A stretch of 64,000 nucleotides of DNA from an uncultured Bacteroidales bacterium (GCA_947573135.1 CANPDU010000002.1:1-64000), one strand, 5' to 3'; positions 16,017 through 26,042 are shown, numbered from the stretch's first letter. The notes: generated from the sequence alone by a model not told the origin. Numbers and translations: made by a program.

Positions 16017-16503
16017 CTGTCATCCCCCCATGTTTTTATGTCTTAGAACATATTTTCTATCAAAAAGATATAATATATAACATATCATATGATATGAAAG
16101 CATGTTATAAAACATAATGCTATAACAGATTGATAAATTAACTCAATTTAACAAACTTGCAAAACCACTCTTAACAGATGGAATTATTTAATAATATCCA
16201 TAATTATTTGGTTAAAAAATAAAATATAAAAAAGTAAGCGGAAAAATATCACAATATTTAAGCAAGAAGACATAGCGCCCATCCCCTGAAAATTTTGACG
16301 GATTACATTTTATCACTAATTTTGTATCGCAAACATAAAGAACAAATAAACGCTTTTTCATATAATAAATAAATCTGGAATAGACATATAAATCTAACAT
16401 TAAGTACTATGTGTAAGAAAATAATGGAGGTTCGTGAGAATCTCCATTGTTATTTAATCACAAATCCGTCATCGCTCACAAAAATATTCGTAATTTTGCA
16501 TTG
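16017..16503 (+). other. AT-rich intergenic region with promoter upstream of dnaG
   Basis: No coding ORF is convincing. TTTG (16294-16297), 19 bases, TAATTTTG (16317-16324) is a canonical promoter; start near 16331 gives a ~170-base leader for dnaG. The leader ends with a 10-bp stem (AATAATGGAG/CTCCATTGTT, about 16419-16452). A second TAATTTTG box lies at 16491-16498, too close to the start codon for a normal leader. The bases at 16030-16290 show short AT palindromes only. Confidence 0.5.
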
Positions 16504-18741
16504 ATGAAGAAAATCGATCGCGAAACAGTACAACGCATACTTGACACTGCCGACATCGTCGATGTTGTGAGTGACTTTGTGAGCCTGAAACGCCGCGGGG
16601 CCAATTATATCGGTCTGTGTCCGTTTCACAACGAGCGCACGCCGTCGTTCTCAGTATCTAAATCGAAAGGCATCTGCAAATGCTTCAGCTGCGGAAAAGG
16701 AGGCTCGCCGGTCAACTTCATCATGGAAATCGAGCAGCTAAGCTACCAGGAAGCACTCCGCTATCTCGCAAAAAAATACAATATCGAGATCGTAGAGCAT
16801 GAAATGAGCGATCAGGAGCGACAGGAAGAATCACAACGAGAATCCATGCTGGCCGTAAACGCATTCGCCCTGACACATTTTGAAAAGAATCTGACCGAGA
16901 CCCCCGACGGACGAGAAATCGGGCTCGCTTACTTCCGCAAACGCGGCATCAATGACGCCATGATCAGCCGTTTTCATCTAGGTTATTCACTCGAACAGGG
17001 TAACACACTCCATCAAGCTGCCGTCGCGAAAGGTTACAATGAAAAATATCTTATCGACACCGGTCTTTGTGTACGCACCGACCGCGGAACGATCTACGAC
17101 CGCTTCAAAGGACGTGTTATCTATCCCGTTCACAGCATTTCGGGCAAAGTAGTGGCATTCGGAGGCCGCACATTGAAAAGCGATAAAACAGTAGCCAAAT
17201 ATGTCAACTCGCCGGAATCTGTCATCTACAGCAAGAGCCGCGAACTATACGGTCTCTATCAGGCTAAACAGTCTATCGCCAGAAAGAACAAATGTATTCT
17301 TGTCGAAGGATACATGGACGTCATTTCGATGCACCAGTCGGGAGTCGAGAATGTCGTAGCCTCATCAGGCACGTCACTCACCGAAGGCCAAATAAGACTC
17401 ATCCATCGTTTCACTGACAACGTAACCGTCATCTACGATTCTGACGCTGCCGGCATAAAGGCATCACTTCGAGGCATAGACATGATACTCGCCGAAGGCA
17501 TCAATGTCAAAGTGCTGTCACTCCCAGACGGAGACGACCCAGACTCTTTCGCCCAAAGCCATAGTGCCCAGGAAGTCGAAGACTATCTTCAGGCCAACGA
17601 AACCGATTTCATCCGTTTTAAAACCAGAATACTGCTTAAAGACACTAACGAAGATCCTATTGCCAAAAGCCGGGTTATAAGCGATATACTCCGCACTATT
17701 GCCGTCATTCCCGATGCGGTGACACGCACAGTCTATGTAGCTGAATGCTCAAGAGCCTTTGCCATCGACGAACAAGTGCTGATGTTACAGCTATCCAAAC
17801 TCATCGCCGAACGCGCCGAGAATATCGAGCGACAGACACGTCAGAGCGAAGCTCACAAATCTATAGCCGACATTACAACCGAGAACCAGACTGAGCCCCA
17901 GGCCGATACAAGCAACGCTCCTGACCAAAGCGCCATGCCGACCGAAAAAAGCGACCCTATCAAGTCTCTTGACGGCCGCGTCAAATTTCTCGAACCTTTT
18001 GAGCGTGAGCTGTTACGTTTCGTACTCAAATATGGCATGACTGATTTATGTGAGGCAGAAGACGAGGAGGGAAACCCCATACAACTAAAACTCGTCGACT
18101 ATGTAAGATACGAACTGCAAAAAGAAGACATCGTGTTCACTGTTCCTGTCTACAGACGGGCATTTGAAAAAGTTGTCGTCCTCGCAGATACGACATGGCC
18201 TGCAGACAAAGAAAACTGCCGTGCACGACTTCTATCGGAAAAAAAACATGACGAACAACAAATGCTTGAAGAAATCCGCACAGCTAACATGTCTGTGAGT
18301 GAGATCAAAGCAAAAGAAATTGCCCTGACCACAAGACTTGAAGGGAATTTCAATAACGGAATGGCAGATTTCGCCGAGCATTATGTCGAACAGAGACTAT
18401 GTTCCTCGTCAGATGATGAAATCAGGCTTCTCGCCACAGATCTCGTCAGCGACCGCTACCGTCTGAGCAAAATACATTCGAAATATTCAAAAATAGAAAC
18501 CGAACGCGACCGACTTATTGAGCTCGTACCGCGTGCTGTCTACGAACTGATGTACGGTATACTTCAATATAATATTAAAGAAACGGAACTCCTTCTTGCC
18601 GATACTACAGATCAGACCACCATGCGTGAACTTCTGCATAAATACGTCGAGATGAAGACAACGCAACAGGAATTCGCCAAATTTTTAGGCGAACGCATAG
18701 TCGCGCCACGACATAAAAACAAAACATCACAAACTTTATAA
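16504..18741 (+). CDS. dnaG: DNA primase
   Basis: Start at ATG 16504 (MKKIDRETVQRIL), as in other DnaG proteins; the frame is open further left. 745 residues. The CHC2 zinc-binding domain (CPFHNERTPSFSVS...CFSCGKGG, about residues 37-64) recognises template, the TOPRIM domain has VEGYMDVIS and YDSDAAGIKAS, and the C-terminal ~200 residues would bind DnaB helicase. A Glu/Gln/Ser-rich linker (about 445-480) joins them. It makes RNA primers at the replication fork. trpB2 follows after 34 bases. Confidence 0.95.
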   Translation: MKKIDRETVQRILDTADIVDVVSDFVSLKRRGANYIGLCPFHNERTPSFSVSKSKGICKCFSCGKGGSPVNFIMEIEQLSYQEALRYLAKKYNIEIVEHEMSDQERQEESQRESMLAVNAFALTHFEKNLTETPDGREIGLAYFRKRGINDAMISRFHLGYSLEQGNTLHQAAVAKGYNEKYLIDTGLCVRTDRGTIYDRFKGRVIYPVHSISGKVVAFGGRTLKSDKTVAKYVNSPESVIYSKSRELYGLYQAKQSIARKNKCILVEGYMDVISMHQSGVENVVASSGTSLTEGQIRLIHRFTDNVTVIYDSDAAGIKASLRGIDMILAEGINVKVLSLPDGDDPDSFAQSHSAQEVEDYLQANETDFIRFKTRILLKDTNEDPIAKSRVISDILRTIAVIPDAVTRTVYVAECSRAFAIDEQVLMLQLSKLIAERAENIERQTRQSEAHKSIADITTENQTEPQADTSNAPDQSAMPTEKSDPIKSLDGRVKFLEPFERELLRFVLKYGMTDLCEAEDEEGNPIQLKLVDYVRYELQKEDIVFTVPVYRRAFEKVVVLADTTWPADKENCRARLLSEKKHDEQQMLEEIRTANMSVSEIKAKEIALTTRLEGNFNNGMADFAEHYVEQRLCSSSDDEIRLLATDLVSDRYRLSKIHSKYSKIETERDRLIELVPRAVYELMYGILQYNIKETELLLADTTDQTTMRELLHKYVEMKTTQQEFAKFLGERIVAPRHKNKTSQTL

Positions 18742-18775
18742 ACACTCCTTTTTATTTCCAAAATTAACTGTAGCT

Positions 18776-20137
18776 ATGACAGAATCAAAAAAATTCATAT
18801 TACAGGAAAAAGACATTCCACAGGCATGGTACAACATCATTCCGTCCATGCCTAACAAACCGCTGCCAATGCTCAATCCGGCTAACGGACAACCGCTGAA
18901 AGCCGAAGATCTATATCCGCTTTTTTCAAAGGAAGCAGCCGATCAGGAAATGAATTTCACCGACTCATGGATTGAAATTCCCGATCAGGTCAGAGAGCTA
19001 TACAAAATATGGCGTCCGACTCCGCTGGTAAGAGCCCGAGCGCTCGAAAAAGCGCTTGACACGCCGGCCCACATTTATTTCAAAAACGAAAGTGTCAGCC
19101 CGGTCGGATCTCACAAACTCAATTCGGCTATTCCGCAGGCTTACTTCTGCAAGCAACAGGGCGTAACAAATGTAACGACCGAGACCGGAGCAGGCCAATG
19201 GGGGGCTGCCCTGTCGATGGCATGCAAGATGTTCGGCCTCGAACTCGCAGTATATATGGTAAAAATATCATATAATCAGAAACCATACCGACGTTCGATC
19301 ATGCAGACTTACGGTGCAGAAGTCATAGCCTCTCCCAGTATGTCGACACGTGCCGGCCGCGACATCATCACCGCACATCCCAATTATCAGGGATCACTCG
19401 GCACAGCCATCAGCGAAGCCGTCGAACTTGCAATGTCGACCCCAAATTGCAAATACGCTCTTGGATCAGTCCTCAACCATGTCGCACTCCATCAGACTGT
19501 CATCGGTCTTGAAGCAGAGAAACAGATGGAAATGGCCGGCGAATATCCTGACACTGTTATCGGCTGCTTCGGCGGCGGAAGCAACTTTTCAGGCATATCA
19601 TTCCCATTCCTCCGTCACAACCTCAACGAAGGTTACAAAACACGCTTTATCGCAGCAGAACCGGCCTCATGTCCGAAACTGACACGCGGTGTATACAGCT
19701 ACGACTTCGGCGACGAAGCCGGCTATACGCCCATGATCCCTATGCTTTCGCTCGGCCACAACTTTGCGCCCGCCAACATTCACGCCGGCGGTCTGCGTTA
19801 CCACGGCGCCGGAGCTGTTGTCAGCCGTCTGCGTGAAGACAAACTGATTGACGCCGTCGACATACCTCAGCTTGAGTCTTTTGATGCGGCAACAATTTTT
19901 GCAAAGGCCGAAGGTATCATTCCTGCTCCCGAATCAGCCCACGCCATCGCTGCTGCCATACGCGAAGCCAACGCAGCCAAAGAGGCCGGAGAAAAGAAAG
20001 TCATCCTTTTCAACCTCTCGGGTCACGGTCTTATTGATATGACCGCCTACGACAGGTATTTCGCCGGAGACCTTGCCAATTATGAAGTTCCTGACTCTGA
20101 AATTCAGGCCAACACTGCTTCATTGAGAAAACTCTGA
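18776..20137 (+). CDS. TrpB2-type tryptophan synthase beta chain
   Basis: 453 residues, longer than TrpB1 (~400), with the N-terminal extension (DIPQAWYNIIPSMPNKPLPML) typical of TrpB2. The PLP lysine lies in VGSHKLNSA, the phosphate loop is FGGGSNFSG, and ETGAGQWG is the substrate motif. It condenses indole and serine to tryptophan. No trpA or other trp gene is adjacent, which is usual for TrpB2; it may salvage indole or serve another role. Confidence 0.9.
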   Translation: MTESKKFILQEKDIPQAWYNIIPSMPNKPLPMLNPANGQPLKAEDLYPLFSKEAADQEMNFTDSWIEIPDQVRELYKIWRPTPLVRARALEKALDTPAHIYFKNESVSPVGSHKLNSAIPQAYFCKQQGVTNVTTETGAGQWGAALSMACKMFGLELAVYMVKISYNQKPYRRSIMQTYGAEVIASPSMSTRAGRDIITAHPNYQGSLGTAISEAVELAMSTPNCKYALGSVLNHVALHQTVIGLEAEKQMEMAGEYPDTVIGCFGGGSNFSGISFPFLRHNLNEGYKTRFIAAEPASCPKLTRGVYSYDFGDEAGYTPMIPMLSLGHNFAPANIHAGGLRYHGAGAVVSRLREDKLIDAVDIPQLESFDAATIFAKAEGIIPAPESAHAIAAAIREANAAKEAGEKKVILFNLSGHGLIDMTAYDRYFAGDLANYEVPDSEIQANTASLRKL

Positions 20138-20145
20138 GCGCGAAG

Positions 20146-21000
20146 ATGATTGTTTTTCCTAACGCAAAAATCAACCTCGGGCTCAATATCATAAGACGCC
20201 GCAGCGACGGGTACCATGACCTCGACATGGTTATGGTGCCCGTGGGCTGGCGTGATATACTTGAGATCGTGCCGTCATCATCAGGCTCCACCACTCTGAC
20301 GACAAGCGGCAACGAGGTAAACTGTCCGCCGGAGAAAAATCTTGTCTATAAGGCGTGGTGCCGACTCAACGACTTCCTTGACGGAGATCTTGCGCCGGTC
20401 GACATGTATCTTCACAAGGTCATTCCTGACGGCGCAGGACTGGGCGGCGGCTCGGCTGACGCCGCATTCACCCTGCGCGCACTCAACAGTCTGTTCGGTC
20501 TGGGACTGACTGACGCAAAGCTGTGCGAGATTGCGGCGACACTCGGAGCCGACTGTCCGTTTTTCATCCACAACAGGCCGATGCTCTGCAGCGGAACGGG
20601 TACAGACATGCTTCCCGTCGAGGTAAATTTCGGAAGCGCGATCCGGATTGTCATTGCCAAACCCGGAGGTGTATGTGTCTCGACTGCTGAAGCATATTCG
20701 GGCGTAACACCGTCCGTGCCGGAGTTAACCACCGGCGAAATCGTATCGAGGCTGACTCCCGACGAATGGCATGATAAACTCTTCAACGGGTTCGAACCTC
20801 ATATATTTGCCGCTCATCCCGAAATAGCCGACGTCAAGCGGATGATGATAGCTTCAGGTGCAATATACGCGTCAATGAGCGGCAGCGGCTCGGCAGTGTA
20901 CGGTCTTTTCGGTGATGCCAAAATGGCAGAAAAGGCAGCAGCAGACCTTAAAGGTTGTGACATTTATAGCGGAGACCTCGCCTCATTGAGCTATCATTGA
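20146..21000 (+). CDS. ispE: 4-diphosphocytidyl-2-C-methyl-D-erythritol kinase
   Basis: 284 residues, GHMP kinase fold. NAKINLGL at the N-terminus, ATP loop PDGAGLGGGSADAA around 89-102 and the C-terminal SGSGSAVYG loop are all present. It phosphorylates CDP-methylerythritol in the non-mevalonate isoprenoid pathway, feeding the polyprenyl synthase at 5697 and IspH at 51671. It begins 8 bases after trpB2. Confidence 0.93.
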   Translation: MIVFPNAKINLGLNIIRRRSDGYHDLDMVMVPVGWRDILEIVPSSSGSTTLTTSGNEVNCPPEKNLVYKAWCRLNDFLDGDLAPVDMYLHKVIPDGAGLGGGSADAAFTLRALNSLFGLGLTDAKLCEIAATLGADCPFFIHNRPMLCSGTGTDMLPVEVNFGSAIRIVIAKPGGVCVSTAEAYSGVTPSVPELTTGEIVSRLTPDEWHDKLFNGFEPHIFAAHPEIADVKRMMIASGAIYASMSGSGSAVYGLFGDAKMAEKAAADLKGCDIYSGDLASLSYH

Positions 21001-21039
21001 ACGATATTTTGTCTGATTTGTTATCAAAATAAGCGACAG

Positions 21040-21066
21040 CATTCCCAAACCGTAAGTTTGGCAATG
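21040..21066 (+). promoter_or_regulatory. Inverted repeat over a -7 box upstream of grpE
   Basis: CATTCCCAAAC (21040-21050), 5-base centre, GTTTGGCAATG (21056-21066): 11-bp arms with one mismatch. A -7-type box TAAGTTTG (21053-21060) lies inside it, 55 bases before the grpE start. No good -33 is seen at the right distance. It may be an operator for the heat-shock pair or a hairpin after ispE. It differs from the CIRCE sequence. Confidence 0.45.
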
Positions 21067-21114
21067 TTTTTGCATTAGTGATTGTACAAACATACGATAA
21101 TAAATTCATACTCC

Positions 21115-21702
21115 ATGGACAAAAATAAAAACAAAGCCGAAAAGGCTGAAAAAAATTCTCAGACAAAAGACAACGCTCCTGAAATTGTCGACGATCTCGA
21201 AGAAGTCGTTGACAGCCCTGACGCTGAGCCTGATGAAGCCGAGACTCTTACCATGCAGCTCGAAGCTACTCAGGAAGCCCTCGAGAAAGAGAAAAAAGAA
21301 TATCTCTTCCTTATGGCAGAATTTGACAACTACCGTAAGAGAGTCACCCGCGAGAAAGCTGAAATCATTAAAAACGGCGCAGAAAAAGTCCTCGCCGGGC
21401 TGCTCCCCATCGTCGATGACTTCGAACGCGGCCTAAAAGCGTCAAAGGACGCCGACAGCGCTGACTCTGTGCGTGAAGGCATGGAACTGATCTACAATAA
21501 ACTCATAAAATTTCTCGAGTCAAACGGCGTCAAGGCAATGGACTCAACCGGCAAGGATTTTGATCCGGAGCTGCATGAAGCCATTGCGTCAATACCGGCG
21601 CCGAGTGAAGATCTCAAAGGCAAGGTTATCGACACGACTCAGACCGGTTATACACTCAACGACAAAGTCCTGCGTCATGCTAAAGTTGCCGTAGGCGAAT
21701 GA
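21115..21702 (+). CDS. grpE: GrpE nucleotide exchange factor
   Basis: Start at ATG 21115 (MDKNKNKAEKAEK); the frame is open further left but that part is non-coding in character. 195 residues: a Lys/Glu-rich unstructured N-terminus, a long coiled coil (about residues 45-95) and the C-terminal beta domain (HEAIASIPAPSEDLKGKVI...TGYTLNDKVLRHAKVAV). It exchanges ADP for ATP on DnaK. Co-transcribed with dnaJ 37 bases downstream; dnaK is not in the window. Confidence 0.95.
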   Translation: MDKNKNKAEKAEKNSQTKDNAPEIVDDLEEVVDSPDAEPDEAETLTMQLEATQEALEKEKKEYLFLMAEFDNYRKRVTREKAEIIKNGAEKVLAGLLPIVDDFERGLKASKDADSADSVREGMELIYNKLIKFLESNGVKAMDSTGKDFDPELHEAIASIPAPSEDLKGKVIDTTQTGYTLNDKVLRHAKVAVGE

Positions 21703-21739
21703 TCAGAAACCGCAAGTCACCTTTAGAGCGTGAATAATA

Positions 21740-22927
21740 ATGGAAAATAAGAGAGACTACTACGAAGTGCTCGGGGTGTCGAAAAGCGCCTCCGACGATG
21801 AAATAAAAAAGGCCTACCGCACTATGGCCCGCAAATACCACCCCGATGTAAATCCGGGCGATAAAGCGGCCGAAGAAAAATTCAAGGAAGCGGCAGAGGC
21901 TTATGAGGTACTTAGCAACCCGGAGAAAAGGCAGAAATACGATCAGTTCGGATTTAACATGGGACCGCAGGGATTCCCCGGCGGAGGAAGTCAGGGAGGC
22001 TTCTATCAGTCGGGAGGCATGTCGATGGACGACATATTCTCCATGTTCGGCGACATATTCGGCGATGTCAGCGGCGGAGGCGGCCGATACAGCGGCTTCG
22101 GCTCAGCGACAGGCGGCCGTCAGCGACGCGCCCAGCGCAAAGGTTCAAATCTGCGTATCCATGTCAAGCTCACTCTTCAGGACATCCTCAACGGCACGAC
22201 AAAGACACTTAAAATACCGACATTTGTCAAATGTGACCATTGCAACGGCACCGGCGCCAAAGACGGTACAGCGTTCGCCACATGTCCGCAATGTCATGGC
22301 TCAGGATCAATAACTCAGGTACAGCAGACAATTTTCGGTGTCAGTCAGGCTCATGTCGAGTGTCCGCGCTGTAACGGCACCGGTAAGATTATAACCGAAA
22401 ATTGCCAGTATTGCCGCGGCACAGGTGTCGAAAAGCGTGAGCAACAGATCACATTCACAATCCCTGCCGGAGTAGAAGATGGAAATGTTCTTACGATAAA
22501 AGGCAAAGGCAATGCACCCGAACATGGCGGCGTCAACGGTGATCTGCTTGTAGTCGTCGACGAGATCAAGCATCCTGAACTCATCCGTGACGGAGCCGAC
22601 GTGATCTACAATCTTATGCTCGATATTCCGACAGCCACGCTCGGCGGCTCGGTCGATGTCCCTACTATAGAGGGCAGGGCGAGATTGAAAATCGCCCCGG
22701 GAACACAGCCGGGCAAGATTCTGCGTCTCCGCGGCAAAGGATTGCCAAACGGTCAGGGAGGCAGCGCCAAAGGCGATGAGCTTATCAATGTTATGGTATA
22801 TGTGCCGGAAAAACTTTCCGATGCCGAACGCTCTGCCATCGAAAGCCTCAAAGGTTCGCCCAACATCCAGCCTTCAGAAACGGAGAAACAAAGGCTCTTT
22901 TCCAAATTCAGACACATCTTCGAGTAA
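21740..22927 (+). CDS. dnaJ: DnaJ chaperone
   Basis: 395 residues. J domain with HPD (KYHPDVNPG, near residue 33), Gly/Phe-rich linker (about 75-135), four CxxCxGxG zinc repeats ([32 protein letters not shown]) and C-terminal substrate-binding domains. It delivers unfolded protein to DnaK and stimulates its ATPase. Confidence 0.96.
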   Translation: MENKRDYYEVLGVSKSASDDEIKKAYRTMARKYHPDVNPGDKAAEEKFKEAAEAYEVLSNPEKRQKYDQFGFNMGPQGFPGGGSQGGFYQSGGMSMDDIFSMFGDIFGDVSGGGGRYSGFGSATGGRQRRAQRKGSNLRIHVKLTLQDILNGTTKTLKIPTFVKCDHCNGTGAKDGTAFATCPQCHGSGSITQVQQTIFGVSQAHVECPRCNGTGKIITENCQYCRGTGVEKREQQITFTIPAGVEDGNVLTIKGKGNAPEHGGVNGDLLVVVDEIKHPELIRDGADVIYNLMLDIPTATLGGSVDVPTIEGRARLKIAPGTQPGKILRLRGKGLPNGQGGSAKGDELINVMVYVPEKLSDAERSAIESLKGSPNIQPSETEKQRLFSKFRHIFE

Positions 22928-22936
22928 CAATAAAGC

Positions 22937-22975
22937 AAAAAAATCCACCTCACTGTTTGTAAGGCGGATTTTTTT
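22937..22975 (+). terminator. Bidirectional terminator between dnaJ and the convergent gene
   Basis: An A-run plus TCCACCT, 11-base loop, then AGGCGGA plus a T-run; one mismatch in the stem. It suits both dnaJ and the minus-strand gene at 22989. Confidence 0.8.
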
Positions 22976-22988
22976 GGCTTGCATTCCG

Positions 22989-23678
22989 TTATTTCACGCA
23001 TTCAATTTTCTTGATTTTCGATCCGAAATTGTTGCCCATGATAAAATCAGGCAATCCGTTCTCATTTATCAACAATGTGCCTATTTTTGTTAGTTTGAGA
23101 AGCATGCTGTAATCACAGCGCTCCGCCAGAGGCATGTTATCCACCGGATTCCAATACAGTTTCTTAAACTTACAGTTCAGAAGTCTGAACGAATTGCTCG
23201 AAGTAATAGTCATCGTTTTGCCGGACTTAAAATTGATCAGCGAGGTATTATACTGATATGTTCCGTTGTTGTATACCGAAACAAGATTATATTTCGCCGG
23301 AACCTCAATTACAATTGCAGAGATCATTCCATATGATGGATGCCATTCTGTCAATGACGGATAAAGAAAACTCTGATCGAGTTTCACTTCGAGCGTATCG
23401 TCCGCAACATCGACAGAAATATATGGCGAACAAACATTATTATATGTTATCGTCGCATTGTCACCATCAGTCTCGCGTATCCAGATACCGGGATAACCCC
23501 ATGTAAATCCGGAGTGAACATCTGTGACATCAATGATTTTAATACTGGAAAAGAACTTGAGATCTTTGGTTATGACAGTGCGTGGATCGTTGCGTTGCTG
23601 AGCATGCACGGAAATGTTTCCAAAAACAACAGAAACAAAAACAGTAATTTTGAATAAAAAGGAATAACAATTGTTCAT
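22989..23678 (-). CDS. Exported beta-rich protein, possibly DUF2807-like
   Basis: 229 residues with a signal peptide (FLFKITVFVSVVFGNISVHA, cut before QQRND). The mature part alternates short hydrophobic and polar stretches (SVDVADDTLEVKLDQS, NGTYQYNTSLINFKSGKTMTITSSNSFRL), like the beta-helical head domains of DUF2807 exported proteins; this is inference only. It is transcribed toward dnaJ. A -7 box (TATATTTG on the minus strand, 23707-23714) lies upstream without a clear -33. Confidence 0.6.
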   Translation of the reverse strand: MNNCYSFLFKITVFVSVVFGNISVHAQQRNDPRTVITKDLKFFSSIKIIDVTDVHSGFTWGYPGIWIRETDGDNATITYNNVCSPYISVDVADDTLEVKLDQSFLYPSLTEWHPSYGMISAIVIEVPAKYNLVSVYNNGTYQYNTSLINFKSGKTMTITSSNSFRLLNCKFKKLYWNPVDNMPLAERCDYSMLLKLTKIGTLLINENGLPDFIMGNNFGSKIKKIECVK

Positions 23679-23857
23679 GATAGCATTATTTAGTCAATTA
23701 TGCCGACAAATATACGATTTAAAATCAGCCGAACCATTCCCCCTTTATAAATTTACATTTTTTTATATTTAAAATAGGCCCTCTCGCTTTAAAAAATCGA
23801 TATTTCTTGCGAACTTCGCACTACAAACAAACAACCCATCGTTAATTACTATTTCAA

Positions 23858-25042
23858 GTGGATATTTTCAATCTTGACCAAGTTATAGACCGTCGGAATA
23901 CCGACGCCACAAAATATGCCGAACTTGCCGAAAAATACGGACGCGACGATCTGATGCCCATGTGGATAGCCGACATGGATTTTGCCGCGCCTGCTGAGAT
24001 AGGCAAAGCACTTGTTGATTGCTTCAGCCGGCCGATTTTAGGCTACACTACACCGCCACGGGCGTTTTGGGACAGCATCACGTCATGGCTGTCAGACCGC
24101 CACGGTTGGAAATTAGCTTCTGAAGATATCGACTACATACCGGGTCTTAAAAAAGGTATCGGCCTATGTCTCAACTATTTCACCAAGCCCGGCGACAGTA
24201 TCGTCATACAGCCGCCTGTATATCATTCATTCAGATCTGTAATCGAAGGCAACGGACGCAAAGCTGTCGATAATCCGCTGCTTTATGACGGCGAAAGCTA
24301 TTCCATGGACTTTGAAGGTCTGCAGAGAGTCATTGATGAAAAGCGACCGGTAATGATGTTTCTCTGTAATCCGCAAAATCCGATCGGACTTCAATGGAGC
24401 CGTGAAACCCTCGAACGCGTGGTTGATATTTGCCGGCGCAATAAAATGTTGCTGCTGTCTGACGAAATTTATGGAGATCTCGTTTTCAATGACGCTACAC
24501 ACATACCGACTGCATCACTCTCCCCCGAAGCTGCAGAAATAACAATTACCCTCGGCGCTCCTTCCAAGACTTTCAACATACCGGGAATATCAAGCGCATG
24601 GGTAGCCATATCGTCGCCAGATCTCCGCGACGGATTTTTTAAATGGCTTCATGCAAGCGAGTTCGATACTCCTCCGATCGCGGCCATATATTCCACAATC
24701 GCAGCCTACTCTACGGGCGCGCCCTGGCTTGACGCAGTCACTCATTACCTCGCCGACAATGCCGCGTTTGCCCGCGACAGAATAACCGGCAATCTTCCGG
24801 GTGTCAAAGTGATTATGCCCAACGCCGGTTTTGGTCTGTGGATTGACTTCAATCCTACAGGGCTGTCTCATGATACACTCAACAATATTTTCGTCAACGA
24901 AGCCCGTCTCGCACTGAGCGACGGTGCAAACTTCGGCTTGGAAGGCTCAGGTTTCGTCAGACTGAATATCGGCACACCACGCAAGGTACTCGACGACGGG
25001 CTCAACAGACTGTTCCACGCTCTTAAACCGCATCTGTCGTGA
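23858..25042 (+). CDS. MalY/PatB-family PLP aminotransferase (C-S lyase type)
   Basis: 394 residues with a GTG start; no in-frame ATG fits better. MWIADMDFAAPAEI at the N-terminus, NPQNPIG, SDEIYGDLVF and the PLP-lysine motif GAPSKTFNIPG are the MalY/PatB signature. Members cleave cystathionine or cysteine conjugates (beta C-S lyase) or act as aminotransferases. It overlaps dapF by 4 bases (GTGA). In other Bacteroidales dapF is commonly beside dapL, so a role in lysine/diaminopimelate synthesis is possible but not shown. Confidence 0.85.
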   Translation: MDIFNLDQVIDRRNTDATKYAELAEKYGRDDLMPMWIADMDFAAPAEIGKALVDCFSRPILGYTTPPRAFWDSITSWLSDRHGWKLASEDIDYIPGLKKGIGLCLNYFTKPGDSIVIQPPVYHSFRSVIEGNGRKAVDNPLLYDGESYSMDFEGLQRVIDEKRPVMMFLCNPQNPIGLQWSRETLERVVDICRRNKMLLLSDEIYGDLVFNDATHIPTASLSPEAAEITITLGAPSKTFNIPGISSAWVAISSPDLRDGFFKWLHASEFDTPPIAAIYSTIAAYSTGAPWLDAVTHYLADNAAFARDRITGNLPGVKVIMPNAGFGLWIDFNPTGLSHDTLNNIFVNEARLALSDGANFGLEGSGFVRLNIGTPRKVLDDGLNRLFHALKPHLS

Positions 25043-25875
25043 CCACACACTTACATATAAGTCTGATAAAAATGCAGGGTACAGGCAACGATTTCGTGCT
25101 GCTTGATCGCCCTGCGATCGACAATATGCTTCTTCCTGAAGTGGCGCGAAAACTATGCGACCGACATTTCGGTATCGGCGCCGACGGTATGCTGATAATC
25201 GAGGACTCCCAATGTGCCGACGCCAGAATGCGCATTTTCAATGCCGACGGCTCTGAAGCCCAAATGTGCGGCAACGGCATAAGATGCATAGCAAAATATC
25301 TCTTCGAAAAAAAAATCATATCATCTGTTTACGTCAAAATCGAGACGCCTGACGGCATCAAGAATTTGACTATCCATACCAATGCAGACGGCATAGCAGA
25401 CATAGTGACAGTAGACATGGGCAACGCCTCACTCACTTGTCCCGACGGGAGTTTCATTGCTGATACAGATTATGGATCCTTCAATGTAATCCCTGTGTCA
25501 ACCGGAAATCCTCACGGAATAGTAATAGTAGAAAACGCATCTGAAATCAATATACGCGAAATCGGTCCATTACTTGAAAATCACCCGTACTGGTCTGACA
25601 GGGCAAACATAGAATTTGTAAGCCTCGATACTCCGGGACACATCACGCAACGCACTTGGGAACGCGGCGTAGGCGAAACTCTCGCTTGCGGCACCGGAGC
25701 CTGCGCGGCTGCATTCGCACTTGTTTCCCGCGGACTCGCAGCCTGGCCGGTGTCAGTCCGACTCTCCGGCGGCATTCTTGTGATAGATTGTGACCATAAT
25801 TCAGGCCATATACTTATGACCGGACCCGCAGAAAATGTTTTTAACACTTCAGTCAATCTCTCAATACAGACATAA
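25039..25875 (+). CDS. dapF: Diaminopimelate epimerase
   Basis: 278 residues, GTG start overlapping the upstream stop. The two catalytic cysteines are C77 (AQMCGNGIRC) and C217 (LACGTGACAA). It converts LL- to meso-diaminopimelate for lysine and peptidoglycan. ATG at residue 12 (MQGTGNDF) would be an alternative start, but GTG gives the usual length and tight coupling. Confidence 0.93.
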   Translation: MTTHLHISLIKMQGTGNDFVLLDRPAIDNMLLPEVARKLCDRHFGIGADGMLIIEDSQCADARMRIFNADGSEAQMCGNGIRCIAKYLFEKKIISSVYVKIETPDGIKNLTIHTNADGIADIVTVDMGNASLTCPDGSFIADTDYGSFNVIPVSTGNPHGIVIVENASEINIREIGPLLENHPYWSDRANIEFVSLDTPGHITQRTWERGVGETLACGTGACAAAFALVSRGLAAWPVSVRLSGGILVIDCDHNSGHILMTGPAENVFNTSVNLSIQT

Positions 25876-26034
25876 TAATTTAAATTATTAAAAAAGGCTG
25901 CATGAAGCATCAATAAATCAACAGCAATCGCCCTATATTTCATCGATATCATTTTATCAAACCGAAAAACACTTTATATTTGTGGGCAATATATTTTTAA
26001 ATCGCTCATTAACAAAAAATCAAAAAATTATGTT

Positions 26035-26042
26035 TAACTTTG
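26035..26042 (+). promoter_or_regulatory. -7 element upstream of the TonB receptor gene
   Basis: TAACTTTG in the 268-base gap after dapF, about 100 bases before the receptor start; a second candidate TATATTTG lies at 25975-25982. Neither has a clear TTG at the right distance. Confidence 0.4.
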
